Assembly: GCF_003789055.1 (NCBI RefSeq)
Contig: NZ_ML119082.1
Location: 1-64,000, forward strand
DNA from: Histidinibacterium lentulum
Lineage (GTDB): Bacteria > Pseudomonadota > Alphaproteobacteria > Rhodobacterales > Rhodobacteraceae
Reading direction: 5' to 3'
DNA: 64,000 nucleotides
The notes beneath the pieces were generated by a model that saw only the letters and a program-made list of their open reading frames with translations, was not told where the DNA came from and did not search any database. This document shows positions 1 through 7,484 of this stretch, piece after piece. Numbering within the stretch: the first letter of the stretch is position 1; each line of letters opens with the position of its first letter. A program made the position numbers and the translations under genes.

Positions 1-1
1 C

Positions 2-94
2 GGCGGCATGGCGGCCACCCTCGCGGCGGGGCTGATGTTCGCCCTGCGCCCGCTCGCCGCCCGCCCGGCGCGCGTGCTGCGGGCGCGGGAGTAG
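2..94 (+). CDS. 3' fragment of an unidentified gene
   Basis: An open frame enters from the left edge and ends at a TAG stop at 92-94. Only 30 residues are visible: a hydrophobic Gly/Ala/Leu stretch followed by an Arg-rich tail (ending LRARE). That would fit the last membrane segment and cytoplasmic tail of an inner-membrane protein, but the fragment is too short to name. A perfect hairpin follows directly after the stop, consistent with a gene end. Confidence 0.4.
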   Translation, partial: GGMAATLAAGLMFALRPLAARPARVLRARE

Positions 95-102
95 AGGGGT
101 TT

Positions 103-119
103 CGGCGCCTGCGGCGCCG
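103..119 (+). terminator. GC hairpin after the left-edge gene
   Basis: Perfect 7-bp stem CGGCGCC / GGCGCCG with a TGC loop, 8 bases after the upstream stop codon. There is no T-run; the next feature is a long G/C homopolymer tract. It belongs to the family of GCA/TGC-triloop hairpins seen at other gene ends in this window. Confidence 0.35.
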
Positions 120-254
120 ATCCGCGGGGGGGGGGGGGCCCCCCCCCCCCCCCCGCCCGCCCCCCCCCCCCCCCCGCCGCCCGGCCCGCCCCGGGGGGGG
201 GGGGGGGGGGGGCCCCCCCCCCCCCCCGGGTCGCCGGGCGCAGCCCGGCGAAAC
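120..254. repeat. G/C homopolymer intergenic repeat
   Basis: The stretch is almost entirely G and C: about 13 G then 16 C from 126 to 154, another C run of 16 at 160-175, then 20 G and 15 C from 193 to 227. It ends in a clean hairpin (229-254) closely matching the end of the repeat beside the glutamate dehydrogenase gene near 55.46 kb. I read it as an intergenic GC-rich repeat whose centre is either extreme in sequence or wrongly resolved during sequencing or assembly. No coding potential. Confidence 0.6.
232..250 (-). terminator. GCA-triloop hairpin after the YdcH-like gene
   Basis: Perfect 8-bp stem CGCCGGGC / GCCCGGCG with loop GCA, starting 8 bases beyond the stop of the minus-strand YdcH-like gene. 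No T-run follows on the minus strand, so it may act as an RNA 3'-end stabiliser or with Rho rather than as a classical intrinsic terminator. The same design lies 7 bases after the glutamate dehydrogenase stop. Confidence 0.4.
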
Positions 255-257
255 ACC

Positions 258-503
258 TCAGGCCGGCGCCTCCGCCAGCATCGCCGCGATCTCGTCCTTG
301 AGCCGCATCCGCTCCCGCCGCATCTCGGTCATGTGCTGGTCCGAGGTGGGCTCCACGTCCGTCTCCGCCCGGTGCACCGCGCGGTTGATCTCGTGATAGC
401 GGTCCGAGAGCGTGGCGAAATGGGCGTTCGTCTCCTTCAGGCGGCGCATCTCCTCGATCTTGGACGGGAACTCCTCCGCCAGTTCGTGCGGGGTGTGCGA
501 CAT
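258..503 (-). CDS. YdcH-like DUF465 small protein
   Basis: An 81-residue, highly charged, all-helical protein with no signal peptide or membrane segment. The pattern (a HELAEEFP-like N-terminus, a central LSDRYHEINRAVHRAE segment, and a C-terminal MRRERMRLKDEIAAML helix) is characteristic of the short YdcH/DUF465 family, which is common in Alphaproteobacteria and has no firmly established biochemical role. The ATG start has a purine-rich GAGAGAGAC sequence just upstream. It ends at a GC hairpin and is separated by 67 bases from the transporter gene on the same strand. Family assignment is from sequence pattern; function is unknown. Confidence 0.8.
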   Translation of the reverse strand: MSHTPHELAEEFPSKIEEMRRLKETNAHFATLSDRYHEINRAVHRAETDVEPTSDQHMTEMRRERMRLKDEIAAMLAEAPA

Positions 504-570
504 GTCTCTCTCCTCTCGGGGTTCTTTCGCTCACCCTCGCATCCCGCGCGGCACCGCTCCTTGACCGGGA

Positions 571-1458
571 TCAAATCGCCGGGGGTGACCGTCCCGACGT
601 CACCCGCGCCCGCGCCTCGCGCCAGGTGAGGGCAAGAACCGCGCCCATGATCACCGCACCGCCCGCAAGGACCCAAGGGTCCACCGGCTCGGCAAAGAGC
701 AGGACCCCGAGGATCACCGCCCAGACGAGCTGCAGGAAGGTCACGGGCTGCGTCGCCGTCAGCGGCGCCGCAGCGAAGGCGCGCGTCATCGCGTAATGCC
801 CCGCGCTCGCAAAGACCGCGACCGCGGAAAGCCAGGCCAGATCCGCCCTTCCCGGGGTGACCCATGCGACCGCCGCCAGCGGCGCCAGCCCGATCGTGAC
901 CGTCACCGACAGGACGGCCACGATCACCAGCGCGGGCACCTCTCCCGACAGCCTCTTGGCGAGCATGTAGCTCGCCGCGAAGAAGAGCGCGGTGACCAGC
1001 ATCGCCCCGTGCCCGGGATCGAGCGCCCGCACCCCCGGACGCAGGATCAGCAGCGCGCCCAGAAGCGCCACGACCACGGCGATCAACCGCCGCCGCGGCA
1101 GCCCCTCCCCCATCAGCAGCGCCGCGCCGAAGGTGACGAGGACCGGCGTCAGGTAGTTCATCGCCGTGACCTCGGCGATGGTGATCCGCGTCATGGCGTA
1201 GAACCAGCAGGCCACCGCCACCGTGTGCAACGTGCCCCTCAGCGCGAAGAGCCGCGCCTGCCGGGCGGTGATCCCCGCCCGCCGCACCGCGCCGATGGCG
1301 GGCAGAAAGAACACGAGCCCCATCAGGTAGCGCAGGAACGCCGCCTGGGGCGCGGGGATATCGTCGCCCACATGCTTGACGATGGCGGTGACCGCCACGA
1401 AGCACAGCCCCGTCAGCGCCATCCACAGGATGCCCGCGACGGGGCGGCCCACGGTCAT
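571..1458 (-). CDS. EamA/DMT-family exporter
   Basis: An integral membrane protein of 295 residues with about ten hydrophobic segments arranged as two EamA repeats, the standard drug/metabolite transporter (DMT) architecture. Such proteins usually export small metabolites or amino acids; nothing in the sequence identifies a substrate. The ATG start overlaps the stop of the upstream glutamine amidotransferase gene by four bases (ATGA), so the pair is probably translationally coupled. Longer in-frame extensions read into the amidotransferase gene and are rejected. The C-terminus ends in a short Arg-rich cytoplasmic tail. Confidence 0.85.
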   Translation of the reverse strand: MTVGRPVAGILWMALTGLCFVAVTAIVKHVGDDIPAPQAAFLRYLMGLVFFLPAIGAVRRAGITARQARLFALRGTLHTVAVACWFYAMTRITIAEVTAMNYLTPVLVTFGAALLMGEGLPRRRLIAVVVALLGALLILRPGVRALDPGHGAMLVTALFFAASYMLAKRLSGEVPALVIVAVLSVTVTIGLAPLAAVAWVTPGRADLAWLSAVAVFASAGHYAMTRAFAAAPLTATQPVTFLQLVWAVILGVLLFAEPVDPWVLAGGAVIMGAVLALTWREARARVTSGRSPPAI

Positions 1459-2192
1459 CCGTAGCGTTCGACGAAGCGCGCGAGGATGCGCTCGGGCACC
1501 TCCACCCGGGCCGCGCGGCACATGGCGATCAGGTCCTCCGCCGTCTCGGGCGGGAAATAGCCGCGGTCCTTGTAGATACGGATGCGCGTCTCGAAGCCCG
1601 CCGCATCCGCCTCGGGATGGAACTGCGTGGCATAGACGTGGCGTCCCGCCCGCATCATCTGCACCGGGCAGGCATCCGAGGCGACGAGATGCACCGCGCC
1701 CCTCGGCAGCGCCTGCACGGCCTCCTTGTGGCCGACGAAGGCCTCCCACTCCGCGGGCAGCCCCGCCAGCAGCGGATCGGACGTCCCCTCCTCCGTCAGC
1801 CGGCAGGCGGAGGTCCCCACCGCCTCGCCATAGCGCGCCTTCGACACCTCTCCTCCCAGCGCATGGGCCAGAATGCCGATCCCGTAGCAGCAGCCCAGAA
1901 AGGGATGATCACGCTCCAGGATCTCGGGCATCAGCCCCAGACAGGTGGCCTCGATCAGCGCCTCTGCCGGGCTCTTCGCTCCGGGCGGATCGCTGACACA
2001 GCCGGGCCCGCCGCCGACGATCACCCCCGCCGTATCGGCAAGCCTCAGCCCCTCCGGCAACGGTTCGGTATCGAGCCGCACCCGGATGGTGTCCGCCTCC
2101 CTGAGCCCCCCCTTGGCGAGGATCGCGGCAAACTCGTCGTCCGCCGCCTCCCGTTCGGGCCGCAGCTGCAGGATCAGGAAGGGCTTCGGCAT
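1455..2192 (-). CDS. Class I glutamine amidotransferase, GMP synthase-like
   Basis: A 245-residue stand-alone class I glutamine amidotransferase domain. The nucleophile elbow G-C-C-Y-G places the catalytic cysteine at Cys102, and the FHPEAD motif supplies His192 and Glu194, so the triad is complete. There is no attached synthetase domain, so the ammonia acceptor is unknown; stand-alone members of this GuaA-like group are often annotated as GMP synthase homologues or gamma-glutamyl hydrolases. It is the first gene of a two-gene unit with the DMT exporter, which may handle the same metabolite (inference). Confidence 0.85.
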   Translation of the reverse strand: MPKPFLILQLRPEREAADDEFAAILAKGGLREADTIRVRLDTEPLPEGLRLADTAGVIVGGGPGCVSDPPGAKSPAEALIEATCLGLMPEILERDHPFLGCCYGIGILAHALGGEVSKARYGEAVGTSACRLTEEGTSDPLLAGLPAEWEAFVGHKEAVQALPRGAVHLVASDACPVQMMRAGRHVYATQFHPEADAAGFETRIRIYKDRGYFPPETAEDLIAMCRAARVEVPERILARFVERYG

Positions 2193-2417
2193 CGGGCTCT
2201 GGCTTTGGCGGAGGCCTCCCGGACTTAGCCAAGCCCGCCCGCACAGGCAACGCCCCCGAGCGCAGCCCTCGGGTGGGTGCGCGAACCACCTCCCCCGCCC
2301 GCTCCGTTCCGGCCGGACCGGGCCCGGAAAAGCGCGCCCGTCCTCTCGAACCCACCGGTTGCCCCCGCCCCGGACGCTGGCCTATATGCGCTCCGATCAA
2401 GTGACGAGGGACCGACC

Positions 2418-3167
2418 ATGGCCGGCCATTCCAAATGGGCGAACATCCAGCACCGCAAGGGGCGGCAGGACGCCGCGCGCTCCAAGCTCTTCTCGAAGCT
2501 CTCCAAGGAGATCACCGTCGCGGCCAAGATGGGCGATCCGGACCCCGACAAGAACCCCCGCCTGCGCATGGCCGTGAAGGAGGCCAAGGCCTCCTCGGTG
2601 CCGAAGGACGTGATCGAACGCGCGATCAAGAAGGCCATGGGCGGCGACGCCGAGACCTATGAGGAGATCCGCTACGAGGGCTACGGTCCCGGGGGCGTGG
2701 CGGTGATCGTCGAGGCGATGACCGACAACCGCAACCGGACCGCCTCCACGGTGCGCTCGACCTTCGGCAAGAACGGCGGCAACCTGGGCGAAACCGGGTC
2801 GGTGGGGTTCATGTTCGAGCGCAAGGGCCAGGTGATCTATCCGGCCGGCGCGGGTTCGGCCGACGACGTCATGATGGCCGCCATCGAGGCCGGCGCCGAG
2901 GACGTGGAATCGGGCGAGGACGGCCACGTCATCTGGTGCGCCGACAACGATCTCGGAGAGGTCTCCTCCGCCCTCGAAGCGCAGTTGGGCGAATCGGAGA
3001 CGACGAAGCTGGTGTGGCGCCCCGTCACCACCGCCGAGGTCGATCTCGAGGGTCTTACGAAGCTGATGAAGCTCGTGGAGGCGCTCGAGGATGACGACGA
3101 CATCCAGAGCGTCACCACCAACTTCGAGGCCTCCGACGATGTCATGGAGGCCTATGCCGGCGCCTGA
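2418..3167 (+). CDS. yebC: YebC/TACO1-family protein
   Basis: A 249-residue protein starting with the hallmark [14 protein letters not shown] segment of the YebC/PmpR/TACO1 (DUF28) family; length matches the family. YebC was long listed as a transcriptional regulator; more recent work on the family supports a role in ribosomal translation of difficult peptide stretches, like mitochondrial TACO1. The start ATG follows a GACGAGGGA purine-rich site. An in-frame 47-residue upstream extension lacks family similarity and is not used. It converges on znuA with only 3 bases between stop codons. Confidence 0.95.
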   Translation: MAGHSKWANIQHRKGRQDAARSKLFSKLSKEITVAAKMGDPDPDKNPRLRMAVKEAKASSVPKDVIERAIKKAMGGDAETYEEIRYEGYGPGGVAVIVEAMTDNRNRTASTVRSTFGKNGGNLGETGSVGFMFERKGQVIYPAGAGSADDVMMAAIEAGAEDVESGEDGHVIWCADNDLGEVSSALEAQLGESETTKLVWRPVTTAEVDLEGLTKLMKLVEALEDDDDIQSVTTNFEASDDVMEAYAGA

Positions 3168-3170
3168 TCC

Positions 3171-4280
3171 TCAGGCGCCGGAAAGGCAGTCCGACATGGC
3201 GCGGGCCATGCTGCGCAGCAATTCGGGATAGAAGTCCGGTCCCGGCGCGATCTCGGACCCCAGCGGATCGACGATCGCCACGCGCACCTCGTCTCCCAGG
3301 ATCGCGGGAACGATGGAGCCGTCGAACTGCGGTTCGATGAAGGCGCAGACCAGCCCCGCCTCGGCAAGCCCGTCCCGCAGCTCCAGGGCGCGTCTGGCGC
3401 TCGGGTCGGACGCGTCCGAGGCAGCTACCGCGCCGAGGGCCGGGATATCGAAGGCCTCCTCGAAATAGCCATAGGCGTCGTGAAAGACGACGTATGCCCG
3501 CCCCCGGACCGGCGCAAGCAGCGCCTCGGCCTCCGCCCGGGCCGCCTCGATCTCGGCCACCGCGGCCTCGGCATTGGCCGCATAGAGCGCCGCGTTCTCC
3601 GGATCGGCCGCGCTCAGCTCCTCCGAGATGGCCGCCGCCCAGACCGCGGCATTGGCAGGGGAGAGCCAGCCATGGGGATCGACCCCGCCGGCATGGTCAT
3701 GCCCGTGGTCGTGAGAATGATCTTCATGCCCGGCGTCCTCGTGGCCGTGGTCGTCGTGCGCGTGATCCTCCTGCCCGGCCTGCTCATGAGCATGATCGTC
3801 ATGCCCGTGTTCCTCGTCGCCATGATCCGCGTGGCCGTGGTCGCCGTGCGCCGCCTCACCGTGGCCATGGTCGTCGCCATGGGAATGGCCCCCCGCCGCC
3901 CCGCCGAAGAGCGCCTCTTCCCGCATGTCGAGATGCAGCGTGCCGGGCGCCTCCATCAGCTCCAGCTTCACCGCCCCGGGCGCCAGCGCCTCGGCGGCTT
4001 CCTCCACGGCGGGCGCAAGGCCCATGCCCACGCTGAACACGAACTCCGCCTCGGACAGGGCCCGCGCCTGCGAAGGTCTGAGCGACACACCATGGGGCGA
4101 CACGCCGGGTTCGAGCAGCAGATCCGGCGTTCCTGCGCCCTGCATGACCCGGGCGACGAGGCTGTGGACCGGGGCGATATCCGCGATCACCCGCGGGGCG
4201 TCGGCAGCAGCGGAAAGCGGCAGGGCGAAGGTACCGGCCAGCAGGACGGCGCGGAGGACGGCAAGTCGGGAACGGCGCAT
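3171..4280 (-). CDS. znuA: Zinc ABC transporter substrate-binding protein ZnuA
   Basis: Periplasmic zinc-binding protein of 369 residues. It starts with a signal peptide (basic MRRSR, a hydrophobic stretch, Ala-rich cleavage region near 27). Predicted zinc ligands are His63 in SPHG, His203 in DPHGW and the His of VVFHDAYGYFEE. Between about 131 and 197 lies a loop with 22 histidines interleaved with Asp, Glu and Gly, which explains why the protein is longer than typical ZnuA (about 310). The loop probably scavenges or buffers zinc. It is divergent from zur-znuC-znuB across two Zur-like sites. Confidence 0.95.
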   Translation of the reverse strand: MRRSRLAVLRAVLLAGTFALPLSAAADAPRVIADIAPVHSLVARVMQGAGTPDLLLEPGVSPHGVSLRPSQARALSEAEFVFSVGMGLAPAVEEAAEALAPGAVKLELMEAPGTLHLDMREEALFGGAAGGHSHGDDHGHGEAAHGDHGHADHGDEEHGHDDHAHEQAGQEDHAHDDHGHEDAGHEDHSHDHGHDHAGGVDPHGWLSPANAAVWAAAISEELSAADPENAALYAANAEAAVAEIEAARAEAEALLAPVRGRAYVVFHDAYGYFEEAFDIPALGAVAASDASDPSARRALELRDGLAEAGLVCAFIEPQFDGSIVPAILGDEVRVAIVDPLGSEIAPGPDFYPELLRSMARAMSDCLSGA

Positions 4281-4290
4281 TCTCGATCCA

Positions 4291-4305
4291 TGTTATAATG
4301 TAACA
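4291..4305. promoter_or_regulatory. Zur box 1, next to znuA
   Basis: TGTTATAATGTAACA: a perfect 5-bp inverted repeat (TGTTA/TAACA) around a 5-base AT centre, ending 11 bases upstream of the znuA start on the minus strand. AT-rich palindromes of this type are the known operators of the zinc repressor Zur, and this one sits between znuA and the zur operon in otherwise GC-rich DNA. It is expected to block znuA transcription when zinc is replete. Confidence 0.75.
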
Positions 4306-4326
4306 GACCGCAGCTTGCTAATCGCC

Positions 4327-4340
4327 ATGTGATAACATAT
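4327..4340. promoter_or_regulatory. Zur box 2, next to zur-znuCB
   Basis: ATGTGATAACATAT: an imperfect palindrome (ATGT..ACAT with a GATA centre) 27 bases before the zur start. Its spacing from box 1 suits independent control of the two divergent promoters and autoregulation of zur. Less symmetric than box 1, so less certain. Confidence 0.6.
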
Positions 4341-4366
4341 CAACCCCGAAACGACCGGAGAGCCGC

Positions 4367-4867
4367 ATGGACGCCATCGGATTCCAGCGCCACGACCACC
4401 AGAGCTGCATTTCCGGCGCCGTCGCCGCCGCCGATGCCCGCTGCGCCGAGGCGGGACTGAACCTCACGCCCGTGCGCCGCCGCGTGCTCGAGATCCTGCT
4501 CGAGCGCCACCGCGCGCTCGGCGCCTACGAGGTGCTGGAGGTGCTGCGGCAGGAAGGTCTCGGCGCGCAGCCGCCCGTCGCCTACCGGGCGCTCGAGTTC
4601 CTGACCACGAACGGCTTCGCACACAGGATCGAGCGGCTTTCGGCCTTCGTCGCCTGCGCCCATCCCCACGAGGACCATGTGCCGGCCTTCCTGATCTGCC
4701 GCAGCTGCGACCGCGTGGCCGAGGCCACCGCCGACCCGATGAAAGGCCTCCTTGGAGAGGCCGCGCGGGCCACCGGCTTCACCGTGGAACGCGCCGTGGT
4801 CGAGGCCGAGGGCCTCTGCCCCTCCTGCCTCGCCGCAGGCGGCAGCCCGGGCGCGGCGCCCGCGTGA
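4367..4867 (+). CDS. zur: Zinc uptake repressor Zur, Fur family
   Basis: A 166-residue Fur-family regulator. The winged helix-turn-helix spans LTPVRRRVLEILLE (from residue 33) to QPPVAYRALEFL (69-80). Two CxxC pairs, Cys111/Cys114 and Cys151/Cys154, form the structural zinc site, and the HPHEDH stretch at 99-104 lies where Fur proteins bind regulatory metal. Its place at the head of znuC-znuB, divergent from znuA with palindromic sites between, identifies it as Zur rather than Fur or PerR. The last four bases (GTGA) overlap the GTG start of znuC, so the two are translationally coupled. Confidence 0.93.
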   Translation: MDAIGFQRHDHQSCISGAVAAADARCAEAGLNLTPVRRRVLEILLERHRALGAYEVLEVLRQEGLGAQPPVAYRALEFLTTNGFAHRIERLSAFVACAHPHEDHVPAFLICRSCDRVAEATADPMKGLLGEAARATGFTVERAVVEAEGLCPSCLAAGGSPGAAPA

Positions 4868-5661
4868 CCTCCCCGGCCCCGCTCATCGACATCCGGGAGC
4901 TGTCTCTCCGCCTCGGCGGCAAGCCGGTGCTGTCGGGCATAGACCTCGCCATCCGCCGCGGCGAGATCGTCACGCTCGTGGGGCCGAACGGCTCGGGCAA
5001 GACCAGCCTCCTGCGGACGGTGCTGGGCGCACTGACCCCGGACCGCGGCACGGTGCGCCGGGCCCCCGGGCTGCGCATCGGCTACGTGCCCCAGAAACTG
5101 CGCATCGACAGCACCCTGCCGCTCACAGTGGACCGATTCATGGCCCTGCCCCGCCCCGCGCCCGCGGCCCGCGTCGCCGAAGCGCTTGAGCGGGCGGGCG
5201 CCGCGCGGCTCGCCCGGCACCAGATCGCGGACCTCTCGGGCGGGGAACTCCAGCGCGTGCTCTTCGCCCGCGCCCTTCTGCCGGACCCGGACCTGCTGAT
5301 CCTCGACGAGGCCACCCGCGGCCTCGACCAGCCCGGATCGGCCGATTTCTACCGCCGCATCGCGGACTGGCGCGACACGCGCGGCGCCTCGGTCCTGATG
5401 GTGAGCCACGAGCTTCATGTCGTCATGGCAGCCTCCGACCGGGTGATCTGCCTAAATGGCCACATCTGCTGCGAAGGCGCGCCCGAACATGTCGCCCAGG
5501 CCGAGGAATACCGCGCCCTCTTCGGCACAGGCACAGGCGGCGCGCTCGCGCTCTACCGCCACGAGCACGACCATTCCCATGGACCGGGCCACGACCACGG
5601 CCATGGCCCCCACTCTCCCGCCGAGGGCACTGCGCGGCGACGGACCGAACCCGCCGAATGA
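4864..5661 (+). CDS. znuC: Zinc ABC transporter ATPase ZnuC
   Basis: ABC ATPase of 265 residues energising zinc import. Walker A GPNGSGKTS lies at 40-48, the signature LSGGE at 124-128 and Walker B LLILDEA at 144-150, followed by the switch histidine in VMVSHELH. The start is GTG, overlapping the zur stop. The C-terminus carries an extension with about eight His residues in HEHDHSHGPGHDHGHGPH, recalling the His-rich loop of ZnuA and suggesting local zinc binding at the cytoplasmic face (inference). The stop overlaps the znuB start by four bases. Confidence 0.94.
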   Translation: MTSPAPLIDIRELSLRLGGKPVLSGIDLAIRRGEIVTLVGPNGSGKTSLLRTVLGALTPDRGTVRRAPGLRIGYVPQKLRIDSTLPLTVDRFMALPRPAPAARVAEALERAGAARLARHQIADLSGGELQRVLFARALLPDPDLLILDEATRGLDQPGSADFYRRIADWRDTRGASVLMVSHELHVVMAASDRVICLNGHICCEGAPEHVAQAEEYRALFGTGTGGALALYRHEHDHSHGPGHDHGHGPHSPAEGTARRRTEPAE

Positions 5662-6452
5662 CCCTTCTGGACGACTTCCTCGTGCGCTCGGCCCTCGCCG
5701 GCGTGGGCACTGCGCTCGCCGCCGCGCCTCTCGGCTGCTTCGTCGTCTGGCGGCGCATGGCCTATTTCGGCGACGCGACCGCCCATGCGGCGATCCTCGG
5801 CGTGGCGCTGTCGCTGGCGCTTGGCCTGCCCATCGCGCTCGGCGTGCTGGTGGCAGCGCTGGCCATGGCCGGCGCGCTGACACGGCTTGCCCACCCCACG
5901 CTCGGCGCGGACGCGACGCTGGCGGTTCTCGCCTACAGCGCGCTGGCGATCGGGCTCGTTGCGGTGTCGCTCACCGGCGGAGTGCGGATCGACCTCGAGG
6001 CCTATCTCTTCGGCGACATCCTCGCGGTGAGCCGGGGCGACCTCGCGCTGATCTGGGGCGGGGCCGCGGTGATCGCGGGGCTTCTTGCCTGGCGCTGGCA
6101 GGCGCTCCTGACCGCGACGCTCGACCCTGATCTCGCCCGAGCCGCGGGCGTGGACCCGCGCCGCGAGGAGGCGGTGCTGACGCTCGCCACGGCGATCCTG
6201 GTGGCGCTCTCGATCAAGGTGGTGGGCGCGCTGCTGATCGTGTCGCTGCTGATCATACCGGCCGCAGCGGCGCGGCCCTTTGCCAGGACACCCGAGGGCA
6301 TGGCGACGACGGCGGCCGGCATCGGGGCGCTGGCCGCCATCGCGGGGCTGGGCCTTTCGCTGGAGGCCGACACGCCGACGGGCCCGTCGATCGTCGCCGC
6401 GGCGGCCCTGGCCTTCGCAGTCTCCACGGTCATGCGTCGCCGGGCGGGCTGA
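5658..6452 (+). CDS. znuB: Zinc ABC transporter permease ZnuB
   Basis: A 264-residue membrane protein with seven to eight hydrophobic segments, of the ABC-3 permease family (ZnuB/MntB type). The early segment with R-R-M-A-Y-F-G-D-A and a following H-A-A-I-L-G is typical of the family. It forms the inner-membrane channel for ZnuA-delivered zinc, paired with ZnuC. Start ATG overlaps the znuC stop (ATGA). It is the last gene of zur-znuC-znuB; two perfect palindromes follow 50-100 bases later. Confidence 0.94.
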   Translation: MTLLDDFLVRSALAGVGTALAAAPLGCFVVWRRMAYFGDATAHAAILGVALSLALGLPIALGVLVAALAMAGALTRLAHPTLGADATLAVLAYSALAIGLVAVSLTGGVRIDLEAYLFGDILAVSRGDLALIWGGAAVIAGLLAWRWQALLTATLDPDLARAAGVDPRREEAVLTLATAILVALSIKVVGALLIVSLLIIPAAAARPFARTPEGMATTAAGIGALAAIAGLGLSLEADTPTGPSIVAAAALAFAVSTVMRRRAG

Positions 6453-6503
6453 GCCTGCGCGGACGCCGAACCGGCCGGCGCATCGGCACGACCTCTGAGC
6501 CGC

Positions 6504-6525
6504 CACGATCTTCTAGAAGATCGTG
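6504..6525. promoter_or_regulatory. Perfect 22-bp palindrome, copy 1 of a tandem pair
   Basis: A perfect palindrome of 22 bp built on the 16-bp core GATCTTCTAGAAGATC with CAC/GTG added outside. It lies between znuB and the YmdB-like gene. The dyad has no loop and no T-run, so it fits a protein-binding operator better than a transcription terminator. The binding protein is not identifiable from sequence. Confidence 0.5.
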
Positions 6526-6531
6526 CCGCAG

Positions 6532-6555
6532 CAATGATCTTCTAGAAGATCATTG
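6532..6555. promoter_or_regulatory. Perfect 24-bp palindrome, copy 2 of a tandem pair
   Basis: A perfect 24-bp palindrome with the same 16-bp core as the neighbouring copy but different outer arms (CAAT/ATTG). Dyad centres of the two copies are 29 bp apart, close to three helical turns. The different flanks show that the core, not the whole arm, is what is conserved. It ends 110 bases before the start of the YmdB-like gene. Confidence 0.5.
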
Positions 6556-6565
6556 TGCCCGAATA

Positions 6566-6580
6566 TTAACGTCGCCTTAT
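6566..6580 (+). promoter_or_regulatory. Possible CtrA-like site upstream of the YmdB-like gene
   Basis: TTAA, seven bases, then TTAT: one mismatch from the alphaproteobacterial CtrA box (TTAA-N7-TTAA). It lies in an AT-rich island between the twin palindromes and the gene start, so it marks the probable promoter region. The match is short and may be chance. Confidence 0.25.
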
Positions 6581-6665
6581 CAAGGACCTGTCACCGGCGG
6601 CATTTCCGCGCCTGGCGCGCATCCCCTCTTTGCCCGCCCCACTCCGCCTGCTACCTCACACCGTC

Positions 6666-7484
6666 ATGCGCATCCTCTTTCTGGGCGACGTCATGGGCCG
6701 CTCCGGCCGTACCGCGCTCGCCGACCGACTTCCCCGCCTCAAGGCCGACTGGCGGCTCGATTTCGTCGTGGTGAACGGCGAGAACGCAACGAACGGTGCG
6801 GGCCTCTCCGCCGATCACGCGCGCGCTCTCCTCGCCGCGGGCGCCGACGCGATCACCCTGGGCGATCATGCCTTCGACCAGAAGGACATGCTCCAGTTCT
6901 GCGAGACCGAGCCGCGCATCCTGCGACCGCTGAACTACTCGAAGGTGGCCCCCGGCAAGGGCGCGCGGGTGTTCGACGCCCCCGGAGGCCGCCGGATCCT
7001 CGTCGCGCAGGTGCTGGGACAGGTGTTCATGAAACGCCCCTTCGACGATCCGTTCTCCGCGCTCGAGCCGGTGCTGAAGGCCCATCCCCCGGGCGGCCTC
7101 GTCCAGGCGGCGCTGATCGACGTGCATTGCGAGGCCACCTCCGAGAAGATGGGGATCGGTCATTTCTGCGACGGACGTGCCAGCGTCGTGGTGGGCACCC
7201 ATACCCATGTGCCCACCGCGGATGCGATGATCCTGCCCGGCGGCACCGCCTACCTCAGCGATGCCGGGATGTGCGGCGACTACGACAGCGTCATCGGGAT
7301 GCAGAAGGACGAGCCGATGCGCCGCTTCATCACCGGAATGCCCAAGGGCCGGTTCGAACCCGCCGCGGGCGAGGCGACGCTCTCGGGCCTCTATGTGGAG
7401 ACGGACGACCGCACCGGCCGCGCCACACGCGTGGCTCCCGTGCGGCAGGGGGGGCGCCTCGCCCCCGCCGGACCCGCGCCATGA
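6666..7484 (+). CDS. YmdB-family metallophosphoesterase (TIGR00282 type)
   Basis: A 272-residue calcineurin-like phosphoesterase. Metal-binding motifs appear in order: GDVMGR near the N-terminus, NGEN, GDHAFD, DVHCE and GTHTHVPTAD. This matches the YmdB family, whose Bacillus subtilis member cleaves 2',3'-cyclic nucleotides and influences biofilm versus motility. The ATG giving MRILFLGDVMG is chosen over an upstream TTG because family members begin at this motif. The stop overlaps the next gene's start by four bases. Regulation may involve the twin palindromes upstream. Confidence 0.9.
   Translation: MRILFLGDVMGRSGRTALADRLPRLKADWRLDFVVVNGENATNGAGLSADHARALLAAGADAITLGDHAFDQKDMLQFCETEPRILRPLNYSKVAPGKGARVFDAPGGRRILVAQVLGQVFMKRPFDDPFSALEPVLKAHPPGGLVQAALIDVHCEATSEKMGIGHFCDGRASVVVGTHTHVPTADAMILPGGTAYLSDAGMCGDYDSVIGMQKDEPMRRFITGMPKGRFEPAAGEATLSGLYVETDDRTGRATRVAPVRQGGRLAPAGPAP

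Noticed and set aside
570-571. tRNA, rRNA, CRISPR or IS element anywhere in the window
   Set aside because: No cloverleaf with a TTCGA arm outside coding DNA, no direct-repeat array and no transposase frame was found on either strand by eye.
6511-6518. TTCTAGAA resembling a eukaryotic heat-shock element
   Set aside because: The match is to a eukaryotic factor site; bacteria lack HSF. The palindrome is treated as an operator of unknown protein.
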